Assembly: GCA_031177735.1 (NCBI GenBank)
Contig: JAPSKJ010000131.1
Location: forward strand, 1-6,297
Reading direction: 5' to 3'
DNA: 6,297 nucleotides
Source: Nocardioides sp.
GTDB taxonomy: Bacteria; Actinomycetota; Actinomycetes; Propionibacteriales; Nocardioidaceae
A program made the position numbers and the translations under genes. The notes under the pieces are model-generated. The model was not told the origin of the DNA, did not search any database, and saw only the letters and a list, made by a program, of their open reading frames with translations. Shown piece after piece: positions 1 through 6,157 of the stretch; within the stretch, counting starts at the first letter, position 1, and every line of letters starts with the position of its first letter.

Positions 1-120
1 CTGGACCTCGGCCAGCTTGCTGCCGAACGTGGCGCCGAAGACGGCGATCCCCACCCAGACCACGAGCACGATCCACTTGGTGACGCGGCCGGTCAGCTTG
101 CCGGCGAGGGCGATGTGCAT
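1..120 (-). CDS. MMPL-family transporter, N-terminal fragment
   Basis: Only the first 40 codons are in the window; the gene continues past the left edge. The visible protein starts MHIALAGKLTGRVTKW, followed by a hydrophobic helix (about residues 16-33) and then GSKLAEVQ. A basic stretch, one transmembrane helix and a G-x-L-x-x-VQ segment are the usual opening of actinobacterial MMPL (RND superfamily) proteins. These are large inner-membrane exporters of lipids or other hydrophobic molecules with two SSD-like membrane halves, none of which can be seen here. The ATG at 120 is the only in-frame start seen close upstream. Its Shine-Dalgarno is poor, so the leader may be very short. The gene is divergent from the methyltransferase gene and shares a 115-bp regulatory region with it. 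The family call rests on recognising the N-terminus; the substrate is unknown. Confidence 0.78.
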   Translation of the reverse strand, partial: MHIALAGKLTGRVTKWIVLVVWVGIAVFGATFGSKLAEVQ

Positions 121-154
121 GGCACCAGCCCAGCATGTATTTGCCTTGGGCGCA

Positions 155-170
155 TCAGGGAAAGCCCTGA
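155..170. promoter_or_regulatory. Inverted repeat TCAGGG-AAAG-CCCTGA, candidate operator
   Basis: Two perfect 6-bp arms flank a 4-bp spacer, 35 bp upstream of the MMPL start codon and 54 bp upstream of the -10 box of the methyltransferase gene. The size and placement fit a dimeric repressor site, for example of a TetR- or MarR-type regulator, which often control transporter genes. No regulator gene is visible in the window. It could also be a small hairpin in a transcript. The symmetry is seen directly; the function is inferred. Confidence 0.4.
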
Positions 171-223
171 GGCTTCCGTTGACCGGGAGTCTTCGGGCGG
201 GCGCGGCGGGTGGGACGATGCGG

Positions 224-229
224 TAACTT
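224..229 (+). promoter_or_regulatory. -10 box TAACTT for a leaderless methyltransferase mRNA
   Basis: TAACTT matches the actinobacterial TANNNT -10 consensus and ends 6 nt before the ATG at 236. Transcription would therefore start at or within a base or two of the A of the start codon, giving a leaderless mRNA. The absence of any Shine-Dalgarno before this ATG is consistent with that. No good -35 lies at 17 bp; TTGACC at 179-184 is too far upstream to pair with it. Confidence 0.5.
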
Positions 230-235
230 GCGCGC

Positions 236-952
236 ATGGATGCAGCTGCCTCGGGCGACCCTGCGCACGGAGACCACTACGACGAGGCGTACTACGACGC
301 CAACGGCCAGCAGGGTGACCGTCCGGCGCTGCGTCTCTACACGCGTCTGGTGGCGAGGTACCTGAAGCCGAGCTCCGTGCTCGATGTCGGCTGCGGCACC
401 GGGCACCTCCTCGCCCGCCTCGCGGCGCGGTTCCCGGCGGACGGCTACGAGATCTCGCCCTACTCCGCCGCCGTCGCCCGGCGGGTCTCGCCGACCAGCC
501 AGGTGTGGGAGGCGCCCGAGGACCTCCCCTCCGGCAAGTACGACGCCTGGACGGCGATCCACGTCTTCGAGCACATCCCCGATTCGGCCATCGTGGAGCT
601 CCTCCAACAGCTCCGCCGGGCCACCGAACCCGAGATGCGGGCCTTCGTCGTCATGCCCGACCCGGCCGGACGGGCGTCCCGGCTGCACGGACAGGCGTGG
701 CACGCGCTGAGCGACCCGACCCACATCAACATGAAGAGCCACGCGCAGTGGCGGGCGTTCTTCGAGGCCAACGGTCTGCGGGTCGAGCGCGAGGGCTCGG
801 ACGGACTGTGGAACTTCCCCTACTCCCGGATGCCGGTGCCGCTCGACGGCCTGCGCTACGGCCTTCCGATGGCCGCCCAGTTCCTCACCGGACGGATGTT
901 CCTGCGCCCAGGGACCGGAGAATCCTCGTTCTTCGTCCTGCGCTGGGCCTAG
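236..952 (+). CDS. Class I SAM-dependent methyltransferase
   Basis: This 238-residue protein has the expected layout of a Rossmann-fold methyltransferase. Motif I (VLDVGCGTGH, residues 48-57) binds S-adenosylmethionine. The acidic residue after strand 2 lies in GYEISP (70-75, E72), and the motif 4 region is YDAWTAIHVFEH (102-113). The C-terminal third contains an HIN-x-x-S-x-x-W segment and a helix reading WRAFFEANGL, as in many methyltransferases found in glycan and natural-product clusters. There is no signal peptide or membrane segment, so it should be cytosolic. The ATG at 236 is preferred because a -10 box is placed for leaderless expression from it. The acceptor is not readable from the sequence. 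Its position beside envelope glycosyltransferase genes makes a sugar or lipid-linked intermediate plausible, but this is inferred. The next gene has its own promoter-like sequence 124 bp on, so an operon is not certain. Confidence 0.88.
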   Translation: MDAAASGDPAHGDHYDEAYYDANGQQGDRPALRLYTRLVARYLKPSSVLDVGCGTGHLLARLAARFPADGYEISPYSAAVARRVSPTSQVWEAPEDLPSGKYDAWTAIHVFEHIPDSAIVELLQQLRRATEPEMRAFVVMPDPAGRASRLHGQAWHALSDPTHINMKSHAQWRAFFEANGLRVEREGSDGLWNFPYSRMPVPLDGLRYGLPMAAQFLTGRMFLRPGTGESSFFVLRWA

Positions 953-981
953 ACGAGACCGCCCCGGCCGCGCCCGCCCAC

Positions 982-998
982 CGCTGCTGGAGCCAGCG
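982..998 (+). other. Weak stem-loop after the methyltransferase gene
   Basis: CGCTG and CAGCG arms enclose a 7-nt loop, 30 nt after the stop codon. No U-run follows, so it is at most a weak or Rho-assisted terminator. The rest of the 124-bp gap before the next gene contains the palindrome at 1003-1023 and a promoter-like site. Confidence 0.2.
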
Positions 999-1002
999 AG
1001 TC

Positions 1003-1023
1003 GAGTCGTCGGCCGACCGACTC
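1003..1023. promoter_or_regulatory. Palindrome upstream of the GT-C gene: operator or terminator
   Basis: The centre is a perfect 10-bp palindrome, GTCGGCCGAC (1008-1017). It is flanked by GAGTC (1003-1007) and GACTC (1019-1023), with one extra C at 1018. As RNA it would fold into an 8-bp stem with one bulge and a GGCC loop. It lies immediately upstream of the -10-like TAACCT at 1030, where a -35 box would sit, so a repressor bound here would block the promoter. With no U-run it would be an atypical terminator for the methyltransferase gene. Which role applies is not decided by the sequence. Confidence 0.4.
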
Positions 1024-1029
1024 CTCACC

Positions 1030-1035
1030 TAACCT
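1030..1035 (+). promoter_or_regulatory. -10 box TAACCT for the GT-C membrane protein gene
   Basis: TAACCT fits the TANNNT consensus and resembles the TAACTT ahead of the methyltransferase gene. A start of transcription near 1041-1044 would leave a leader of about 35 nt that includes the Shine-Dalgarno at 1068-1074. No clear -35 element is present; that position is occupied by the palindrome. Confidence 0.4.
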
Positions 1036-1067
1036 TGGGCGTCGTCCGCTCCCGCGCGGACAAGATC

Positions 1068-1074
1068 GGAGGAG
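1068..1074 (+). promoter_or_regulatory. Ribosome binding site GGAGGAG deciding the GTG start at 1077
   Basis: GGAGGAG is the best Shine-Dalgarno in the window. The core GGAGG ends 4 nt before the GTG at 1077, which is short but workable. It argues against the TTG at 1035, which has no such site and overlaps the -10 box. A second site, AGGAG at 1108-1112, lies 3 nt before an in-frame ATG at 1116, so a start 13 codons later remains possible. Confidence 0.55.
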
Positions 1075-1076
1075 CA

Positions 1077-2885
1077 GTGGTCGAGGCGAGCACCGCGCAG
1101 CCGGTTCAGGAGTCGATGGCAGCCGGGGCGGAGCATGCTCATCCGGCCGATCGCAAGCGTGACGTCGGCTCCCGACTGGCCCGCATCACGAGCTGGCAGC
1201 GGGACCTGTGGGTGGTCGCGCTCCTGGCGATCGCGACCGTGGCGGTGTGGGCGCGGCCGGCACTCCCCGGCTTCGGTCACCTCAGGTTGTCGAACCCGGG
1301 TGACTCCAACTCCTTCGAGTTCTACCTCGGGTGGAACGTCCACGCGCTGCTGCAGGGCGACAACCCGTTCTTCACGCCGGTGCTGTACGCGCCCGACGGC
1401 ATGGATCTCGCGAACGCGATCTCGGTGCCCGCGGTGTCCCTCCTCGTGGCGCCGGTGACCTTGATCTTCGGTGCGACCGCCGGCTACAACACCGCTTTCC
1501 TCCTCGCCATCTTCCTCGGGGCGCTCGCCGTCTTCCTGCTGGCCCGCGAGCTGTTCGGCTCGACCACGGGCGCGGCGATCGCCGGGGCGTTGATGGTGGT
1601 CAGCCCGTATCAGGGCGGCCATGCTCTCGGGCACCTGAACATGATGTGGGTCTTCGGCCTGCCGTTCCTGGCCTTCCTCATGGTCCGCCACGTGCGCGGG
1701 CGACTCTCCGCGAGGTGGTTGCTCGCCGGGGTCGCCCTGACCGTCGCCTTCACCCTCGGCGCGTCCACCGAGCTGTTCGCCACGCAGGCCGTGTTCGCGC
1801 TGATCGGTGTCGTCATCGCGTCGGTGGTGGCCACAGGTGAGGTACGCCGACGGCTGGCTCGGGCAACTGCGTGGCTCATCGGCGGCGTGATCGTGGGCTG
1901 CCTGCTCGGCTCACCGGTCATCTGGGCCGCGTTCAGCGGCGGGGTGCCGGAGCAGCCGGCCAACCCTGCGTGGATGTACTCGACCGACCTGACCAACATC
2001 GTCGCGCCGAGCGACGTCAACCTCATCGGCGACAGCTTCTTCAACGCCGTGCGGCTCACCTGGCTCGGCAACTCGGCCGAGAACACGGCGTACGTTCCGG
2101 CGACGTTGCTCCTGCTCGTCCTGGCCTCGATCACCCTGTGGTCGGACCGCCGCTTCCGTGCCCTGCTGGTGTTCGCGGTGGTCGCGCTCGTGCTCAGCTT
2201 CGGCCCTTACCTCAACATCGCCGGCAAGCGCACGCTGCCGATGCCGTGGCGGCTCGTCGAGCACACCCCGCCTCTCGACCACGCGCTGCCGGTGCGCTTC
2301 TCCGCGTTCGTCTTCATGGCGGTGACGCTGATCGTCGCCGGGCTGTGGGCGTCGCGCCGGGTGCGGCGCTGGTTCGTCGGCGCTGGTGCGGCGGCCGGGT
2401 TCCTCCTCGCCATGCCCGATCTGTCGCACCTCGGCATGCCCGTCGACACGAGCGTGCCGGCCTACGTCGCCGACGGCGGCCTGGAGGAGGACGTCGACGC
2501 GGGGGAGAACGTGCTGGTGCTGCCGCCGGGGCAGTGGGGGCCGGGCATGCGCTGGCTGGAGGAGACGGGGTTCGACTTCGCCATGCCAACGGGCAACGGC
2601 GGTGGCGCGGCGGCACCGCCCGCTCTTCAGGACCCCACCGGTCTCGCGCTGTTCACCCAGGATCCGGCCTACCCGTGGCGCAAGTCGCTCCCCGACTACC
2701 TCGCCCAGGTCGACGTCGACACGGTCCTCGTCGACGCCGCCTCACCGCAGTGGCAGCAGACGATCGAGCGGATCTTCCCCGGGCAGGGGCGGCTGACCGA
2801 CGGCGTGTGGGTCTACGAGCTCGGTGATCCCGTCGAGGCTGCCGAGCGCGCCCGGGTCTCCCGTCGCGAGCGGGCCGTCAACTAG
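1077..2885 (+). CDS. Polytopic membrane protein, GT-C glycosyltransferase-like
   Basis: This 602-residue protein (GTG start) has a polar N-terminus, a first membrane helix at about 44-60, and then an outside loop containing GDSNSFEFYLGWNVHAL (75-91), NPF (96-98) and YAPDGMDL (104-111). Roughly ten more hydrophobic segments run to about residue 448, followed by a soluble C-terminal region (about 449-602). An acidic residue in the first outside loop just after helix 1 (D76), followed by W-x-x-HAL-x-x-G-x-NPF and a P-x-G-x-x-L turn, is typical of GT-C-fold membrane glycosyltransferases that use polyprenyl-phosphate sugars. A conserved-looking FGPYLN...LPVRF block (375-408) is also common in large uncharacterised actinobacterial proteins of this type. 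The sugar and acceptor are unknown, and catalysis is unproven. The gene ends in a CTAG shared with the stop of the convergent GT4 gene, leaving no room for a terminator between them. Confidence 0.72.
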   Translation: MVEASTAQPVQESMAAGAEHAHPADRKRDVGSRLARITSWQRDLWVVALLAIATVAVWARPALPGFGHLRLSNPGDSNSFEFYLGWNVHALLQGDNPFFTPVLYAPDGMDLANAISVPAVSLLVAPVTLIFGATAGYNTAFLLAIFLGALAVFLLARELFGSTTGAAIAGALMVVSPYQGGHALGHLNMMWVFGLPFLAFLMVRHVRGRLSARWLLAGVALTVAFTLGASTELFATQAVFALIGVVIASVVATGEVRRRLARATAWLIGGVIVGCLLGSPVIWAAFSGGVPEQPANPAWMYSTDLTNIVAPSDVNLIGDSFFNAVRLTWLGNSAENTAYVPATLLLLVLASITLWSDRRFRALLVFAVVALVLSFGPYLNIAGKRTLPMPWRLVEHTPPLDHALPVRFSAFVFMAVTLIVAGLWASRRVRRWFVGAGAAAGFLLAMPDLSHLGMPVDTSVPAYVADGGLEEDVDAGENVLVLPPGQWGPGMRWLEETGFDFAMPTGNGGGAAAPPALQDPTGLALFTQDPAYPWRKSLPDYLAQVDVDTVLVDAASPQWQQTIERIFPGQGRLTDGVWVYELGDPVEAAERARVSRRERAVN

Positions 2886-4006
2886 AGGGCGATCCGGGCG
2901 AAGAGGTCTTCGTGCTGCGCCACGACGTTCGTCGCGGCGTAGCGGTCCCGTGCTGCCTTCGCGCCGTCTCGGCGGTCGAGTTCCGCCGTCGCCAGCTCAC
3001 GCAGCGCGTCGGTGATCGCCGCCGGATCGCGGGGCGGGACCACGCGGCCGAACCCGGTCTGCTGGACGAGGGTGCGGACGCCGGGCAGGTCGGAGGCGAC
3101 GGCCGGCACGCCGCGCATCATCGCCTCCGCCTGGACGATGCCGAAGGCCTCCAGGCTGTTGATCGAGGTGAGGGCGAAGACGTCGAGTGAGGCGTAGAAG
3201 TCCGGCAGTGCGTCGTCGGGCAGGAACCCGAGCAGCCGGATCCGCGGGTCGCCGTCGATGGCGGCCACCACGCGGTCGACCACGCTGCCGCCGGCCACCT
3301 TGGAGAAGTCGCCGCCGATGAGGAGACGTGCATCCTGCGGCAGCGCCCGGAAGCCCTCGACCAGGTACTCCAGACCCTTCTCCTCGACGATCCGGCCGAG
3401 GAACCCGACGTGCAGACCGGCCCCGTCGCGGAACGTCGGCTCGCCGGGGCCGCGGTCCAGGCACGGCGGCGGGAGCTCGTGCGTCCGGCCGGCCATCCAC
3501 CGGTAGAGACGGCTGGCGCGGGCGTAGTCCTCGCTCGTGACACCCACAGCCCGCGCCCGGCGGAGCGCGACGCGGTGGGAGCGGTCCAGCGCGCGCGTCT
3601 GGAAGGTGTTGAAGGCACCTGCCGGGAGCGTGACGTCGCAGTGGTAGGTCACGAACAGGGGGACCCGGCTGCCGAGAGCAGTCGCGACCAGGCCGGCCTC
3701 CAGCATGGGTGCGTGGAGGTGAACCAGGCGAGCGCGGCGCCCGTAGCGTGCCAACGTCGGCACGAAGCCCGGACTGACGATGCCCTTCCCGATGCTCACC
3801 GCCACCTTGGTGCGGATCACGTCGACGCCGTTGATCGTCTCCCGGGCCGGCGTGGTCGTGTCGTGGTGCCCGGCGACGACCAGGACGCGCCACCCCCGGG
3901 CGGCGAGGCCCTCGGCGGTGATGCGCGCGAACTCGGTCACTCCTGAGACGTAGGGCGCGTAGTAGTTGAGGCCGACCACCAGGTCGTAGTCAGTGGGAGT
4001 GGGCAA
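2882..4006 (-). CDS. GT4-family glycosyltransferase (GT-B fold)
   Basis: This protein of about 374 residues has both halves of a GT-B retaining glycosyltransferase. The N-terminal acceptor domain contains YYAPYVSGVTEFA (15-27), HLHAPM (96-101) and TYHCD (120-124). The C-terminal nucleotide-sugar domain contains GFLGRIVEEKG (201-211, with R205 and K210 placed to contact the donor phosphates). The E-x7-E motif is EAFGIVQAE (E286 and E294), followed by RGVPAVASDLPGV. There is no signal peptide or full transmembrane helix, so it should work on the cytosolic face using an NDP-sugar or similar donor; donor and acceptor cannot be read. I prefer TTG at 4006 because GGAG lies 6 nt upstream. A TTG at 4021 is the longest alternative (379 residues) but has no Shine-Dalgarno. 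The gene overlaps the end of the upstream membrane-protein gene by 17 nt, so translation is probably coupled. It is the last gene of the minus-strand operon. Confidence 0.88.
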   Translation of the reverse strand: MPTPTDYDLVVGLNYYAPYVSGVTEFARITAEGLAARGWRVLVVAGHHDTTTPARETINGVDVIRTKVAVSIGKGIVSPGFVPTLARYGRRARLVHLHAPMLEAGLVATALGSRVPLFVTYHCDVTLPAGAFNTFQTRALDRSHRVALRRARAVGVTSEDYARASRLYRWMAGRTHELPPPCLDRGPGEPTFRDGAGLHVGFLGRIVEEKGLEYLVEGFRALPQDARLLIGGDFSKVAGGSVVDRVVAAIDGDPRIRLLGFLPDDALPDFYASLDVFALTSINSLEAFGIVQAEAMMRGVPAVASDLPGVRTLVQQTGFGRVVPPRDPAAITDALRELATAELDRRDGAKAARDRYAATNVVAQHEDLFARIAL

Positions 4007-6155
4007 GGGTGACTCCAGCAAGGGTGATGGTTTCGGTTGAGGGGAGGCCGTCGGCCCAGAGGTCGAGGGTGAGGCCGGCGCTGCCAGCGCCGGCGAGGTG
4101 GACGGTGACGTCGGTGAACCGGTGCAGCTCCGGGTCGCTCACGCGGGCACGCACCGGTGTGGCGATGTCACCGGTGACACCGATCCGACCGGCAGCGGCG
4201 CGATCGATGACGAGTCGGAGATTGACCCGGCGGGGGCCCTCTGTGCCGGTCACGACGAGCACCCGGGCGAGGTCCGGTGCGACGGTCTCGCCTGAGGCGT
4301 CCACGATCTGCGGCCAGCGCTGCTGGTCGAACGGCACGGCTGCGACCAGGTCGTGACCCTCGCGGTCCACCAGGGTGAACTTCTCGTTCGACTCCACGAC
4401 CGCGCCGTCCTCGCCGTCCCACAAGGCCCCGGGGGCGATCAGCAGGTACCGGTCGTCCAATCCGTCCGCGTACGCCGTCTTGTTCAGGTAATCCGTGCGC
4501 AGGGCGGCGTAGGCGACCAGGTCGAGGTCGCGCAGCGCGTAGGCCAGCCACGTCTGACTGATCACCTCGCCACTGAGCACCGTGACGTCTCGCCCCTCGT
4601 GACCGCCGTGCTCGGCCACCCACCGAGCCGCTTCCAGGTAGTCGTCATCGAAGGAGCGGTGTCGCGGGAAGCCCGGCTCGATGGTGGCTGCCGCGCTGTG
4701 CAGGTTCACCGCGGCGAAGGCGATCAGAGCCGGGATCGTGACGGCTTCGACGATCCACCGTCGGTGTCGGCCCTGGCCCGCGGATCGCCAGCGTGACACC
4801 GCAGCGCCGATGCCGAGGACGGCGATGAACAGCACGATCGGCCCCGCGAGTTGGATCGAGCGCATCTGCAGGTATCCGACCCGGTCGGCCGTCTGGACGG
4901 CGATGTACGGCGCTATGACGAGCAGTGCGCCCGCCCAGGCGCCGCGGTACGGGCCCAGCAGGACGGCGAGGACCGCGCCGGCGCCCAGAGCGACGGCGAC
5001 CAGCCACACGTACCACCCCAGTCCGGGTTGGTCCCGCCAGGAGGCGGTGCCCACGAAGCGGGCGAGGGCCGCGAGAGCCCCGTCGCTGAAGAAGGGCGAG
5101 GCCCAGTCCGCGCCCCCGCTCGCACGGTCCAGTCGGAGCGCACCCAGGGCACGCCACCAGATCATCGGCGCGATCGCGATGGCGAGGGCCCCCGTGGCGG
5201 CGAGCGCCGTCAGGCGGCTGCGCCAATCGCGCCAGTGCGCGAGCGCGAGGGCTCCCAGGACGGTGGGTCCGACGAACAGGCCGTACTCGGTGTAGACCCC
5301 GGCGAGCCCCGCGAGGGCCAACGCCGCAGGCCATGGCGAGAGGCGTCGCGCCATCGCGGCGAGCGCGGTGCCGATCGTCAGGAGGGCCAGTGCGGTGCCG
5401 AGCACACCATCGACGTTCTGACCGAGCGCCTGGCTGAGCAGGATGGCGGAGGAGTTCACGGCCACACAGGCGACCAGCGAGATCCTCACCGATCCGGTGA
5501 CCAGGCGTGCGGCGACGAACGCGGCCTGGCCGACGAGGAGCACCCACAACGAGATCAGTGGCGTGATCGTCTCGACCGCCAGGGTGTCGAGAGCGCCGTC
5601 GAGCGCGGCGTGCACCATCGGCTGCCCGATCCGCAGCGGGGCGTCGAGGGCGGCTCGAAGCGGACCGTAGGCGGGCGGCGCTCCCTCGCCGGGCGCGGCG
5701 CCGGCGTCGGGCCCCTCGGTGATCGAGTGATCGCGGAGCCAGGTGCTCTCCGCCGTGTAGAAGTAGATGTCGTGGCTGCCGAACCCCGGAGCGGCCGGTC
5801 GACCGCCGGAGAGCTCGGCGGGAAGAAGCGCGACCGACGCCCCGATGCAGGACAGCGCGAGCACGGCGCCGGCGATCCAGAGCGAGCGGGCGGGCGTCCG
5901 CCATGGCCGCCGCCCCATGGCCGTTCCCGCAGCGAGCAGCACGGCTGAGAGGGCGACGACGACCAGCAGGCCGGCCCGCGCCGACATGAGGTAGGCGGTG
6001 GAGGAGAGCACGACGGCGCAGAGCGCTGCGCCGAGGACCGGCGCTGCGGGGAGCAGCAGCTCACGCTGCCGCTGGGGCAACGGAGCCAGTGCGGCCCAGC
6101 CGATGAGCGCGAGTATCGCGAGCTGAGCTGCGACGATCGGAAGCGCAGCCAGCAC
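3990..6155 (-). CDS. Large polytopic membrane protein, putative GT-C-like envelope glycosyltransferase
   Basis: I do not recognise a named family for this 721-residue protein. About four membrane helices lie in residues 3-110. A polar loop follows (about 113-190) containing SHDIYFYTAESTWLRDHS (127-144), with D129 as a possible catalytic acid. Further helices fall at about 193-218, 225-243, 246-268, 272-307, 315-336, 380-400, 405-423, 434-454 and 466-486. A soluble region (487-721) ends in a beta-rich stretch from about 630 that resembles a small carbohydrate-binding-like sandwich. Many helices, an acidic outside loop and a soluble C-terminal domain suggest a GT-C enzyme using a polyprenyl-phosphate sugar, although the acidic loop here follows several helices rather than the first. 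The GTG start lies 2 nt after the stop of the phosphoribosyltransferase gene and lacks a Shine-Dalgarno, so stop-restart coupling is likely. That tight link makes decaprenylphosphoryl-arabinose a plausible donor. This is inference; a flippase or polymerase role is not excluded. Confidence 0.68.
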   Translation of the reverse strand: MLAALPIVAAQLAILALIGWAALAPLPQRQRELLLPAAPVLGAALCAVVLSSTAYLMSARAGLLVVVALSAVLLAAGTAMGRRPWRTPARSLWIAGAVLALSCIGASVALLPAELSGGRPAAPGFGSHDIYFYTAESTWLRDHSITEGPDAGAAPGEGAPPAYGPLRAALDAPLRIGQPMVHAALDGALDTLAVETITPLISLWVLLVGQAAFVAARLVTGSVRISLVACVAVNSSAILLSQALGQNVDGVLGTALALLTIGTALAAMARRLSPWPAALALAGLAGVYTEYGLFVGPTVLGALALAHWRDWRSRLTALAATGALAIAIAPMIWWRALGALRLDRASGGADWASPFFSDGALAALARFVGTASWRDQPGLGWYVWLVAVALGAGAVLAVLLGPYRGAWAGALLVIAPYIAVQTADRVGYLQMRSIQLAGPIVLFIAVLGIGAAVSRWRSAGQGRHRRWIVEAVTIPALIAFAAVNLHSAAATIEPGFPRHRSFDDDYLEAARWVAEHGGHEGRDVTVLSGEVISQTWLAYALRDLDLVAYAALRTDYLNKTAYADGLDDRYLLIAPGALWDGEDGAVVESNEKFTLVDREGHDLVAAVPFDQQRWPQIVDASGETVAPDLARVLVVTGTEGPRRVNLRLVIDRAAAGRIGVTGDIATPVRARVSDPELHRFTDVTVHLAGAGSAGLTLDLWADGLPSTETITLAGVTLAHSH
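4013..4016 (-). promoter_or_regulatory. Shine-Dalgarno GGAG deciding the TTG start of the GT4 gene
   Basis: GGAG on the minus strand lies 6 nt before the TTG whose first base is 4006. The site is inside the coding sequence of the upstream 721-residue protein, which ends at 3990, so ribosomes finishing that gene would pass the site. This favours 4006 over 4021 as the start. Confidence 0.45.
4074..4094 (-). other. Perfect 9-bp GC-rich hairpin inside the 3' end of the membrane-protein gene
   Basis: Arms GCCGGCGCT (4074-4082) and AGCGCCGGC (4086-4094) are exact complements around a 3-nt loop. The stem encodes the AGAGSAG segment near residues 688-694 of the 721-residue protein and lies about 70 nt upstream of the GT4 start. 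It could affect mRNA stability or coupling to the downstream gene. Alternatively it may simply follow from Ala/Gly codons in a GC-rich genome. Confidence 0.3.
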
Positions 6156-6157
6156 GG

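Larger units (their letters stand above)
121..235. promoter_or_regulatory. Divergent intergenic region between MMPL and methyltransferase genes
   Basis: This 115-bp gap must contain the promoters of both flanking genes, which point away from each other. It holds an inverted repeat at 155-170 and a plus-strand -10 box at 224-229. For the minus-strand MMPL gene, the only AT-rich patch in a suitable place is around 135-142 (minus-strand reading AAATACAT). That would put transcription start only about 8 nt before the ATG. It is a weak match, and I do not call it as a promoter. Confidence 0.6.

Noticed and set aside
179..184. TTGACC as the -35 element for the methyltransferase promoter
   Set aside because: It is 39 bp from the TAACTT -10 box, far outside the usual 16-19 bp spacing, and no better -10 lies at the right distance from it.
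155..742. Open frame of 195 codons on the minus strand across the divergent region and methyltransferase gene
   Set aside because: It would run antisense through the methyltransferase motifs and across the promoter region, and its protein shows no domain.
1035..1076. TTG at 1035 as the start of the GT-C gene
   Set aside because: It overlaps the -10 box and has no Shine-Dalgarno. GTG at 1077 has GGAGGAG just upstream.
2701..2740. Repeated GTCGAC units suggesting a tandem repeat or regulatory site
   Set aside because: They fall in frame as Val-Asp codons (VDVDTVLVDA) in the C-terminal domain and are explained by codon bias.
1871..2827. Open frame of 318 codons inside the GT-C gene in another frame
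   Set aside because: Its composition is mostly Arg, Ala, Gly and Pro, while the overlapping frame has clear membrane helices and family motifs.
4645..5904. Long open frame (419 codons) on the minus strand, out of frame with the 721-residue gene
   Set aside because: The translation is an Arg/Ala/Gly/Pro-rich string with no fold-like pattern, and it lies wholly inside the membrane-protein gene in a shifted frame.
4851..5948. Long open frame (365 codons) on the plus strand opposite the 721-residue gene
   Set aside because: It lies antisense to a gene with clear membrane-protein composition and the expected GC-rich third positions. Its translation is low-complexity, rich in Arg, Gly, Glu and Asp, with no recognisable domain. 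This is the usual antisense artefact of high-GC DNA.
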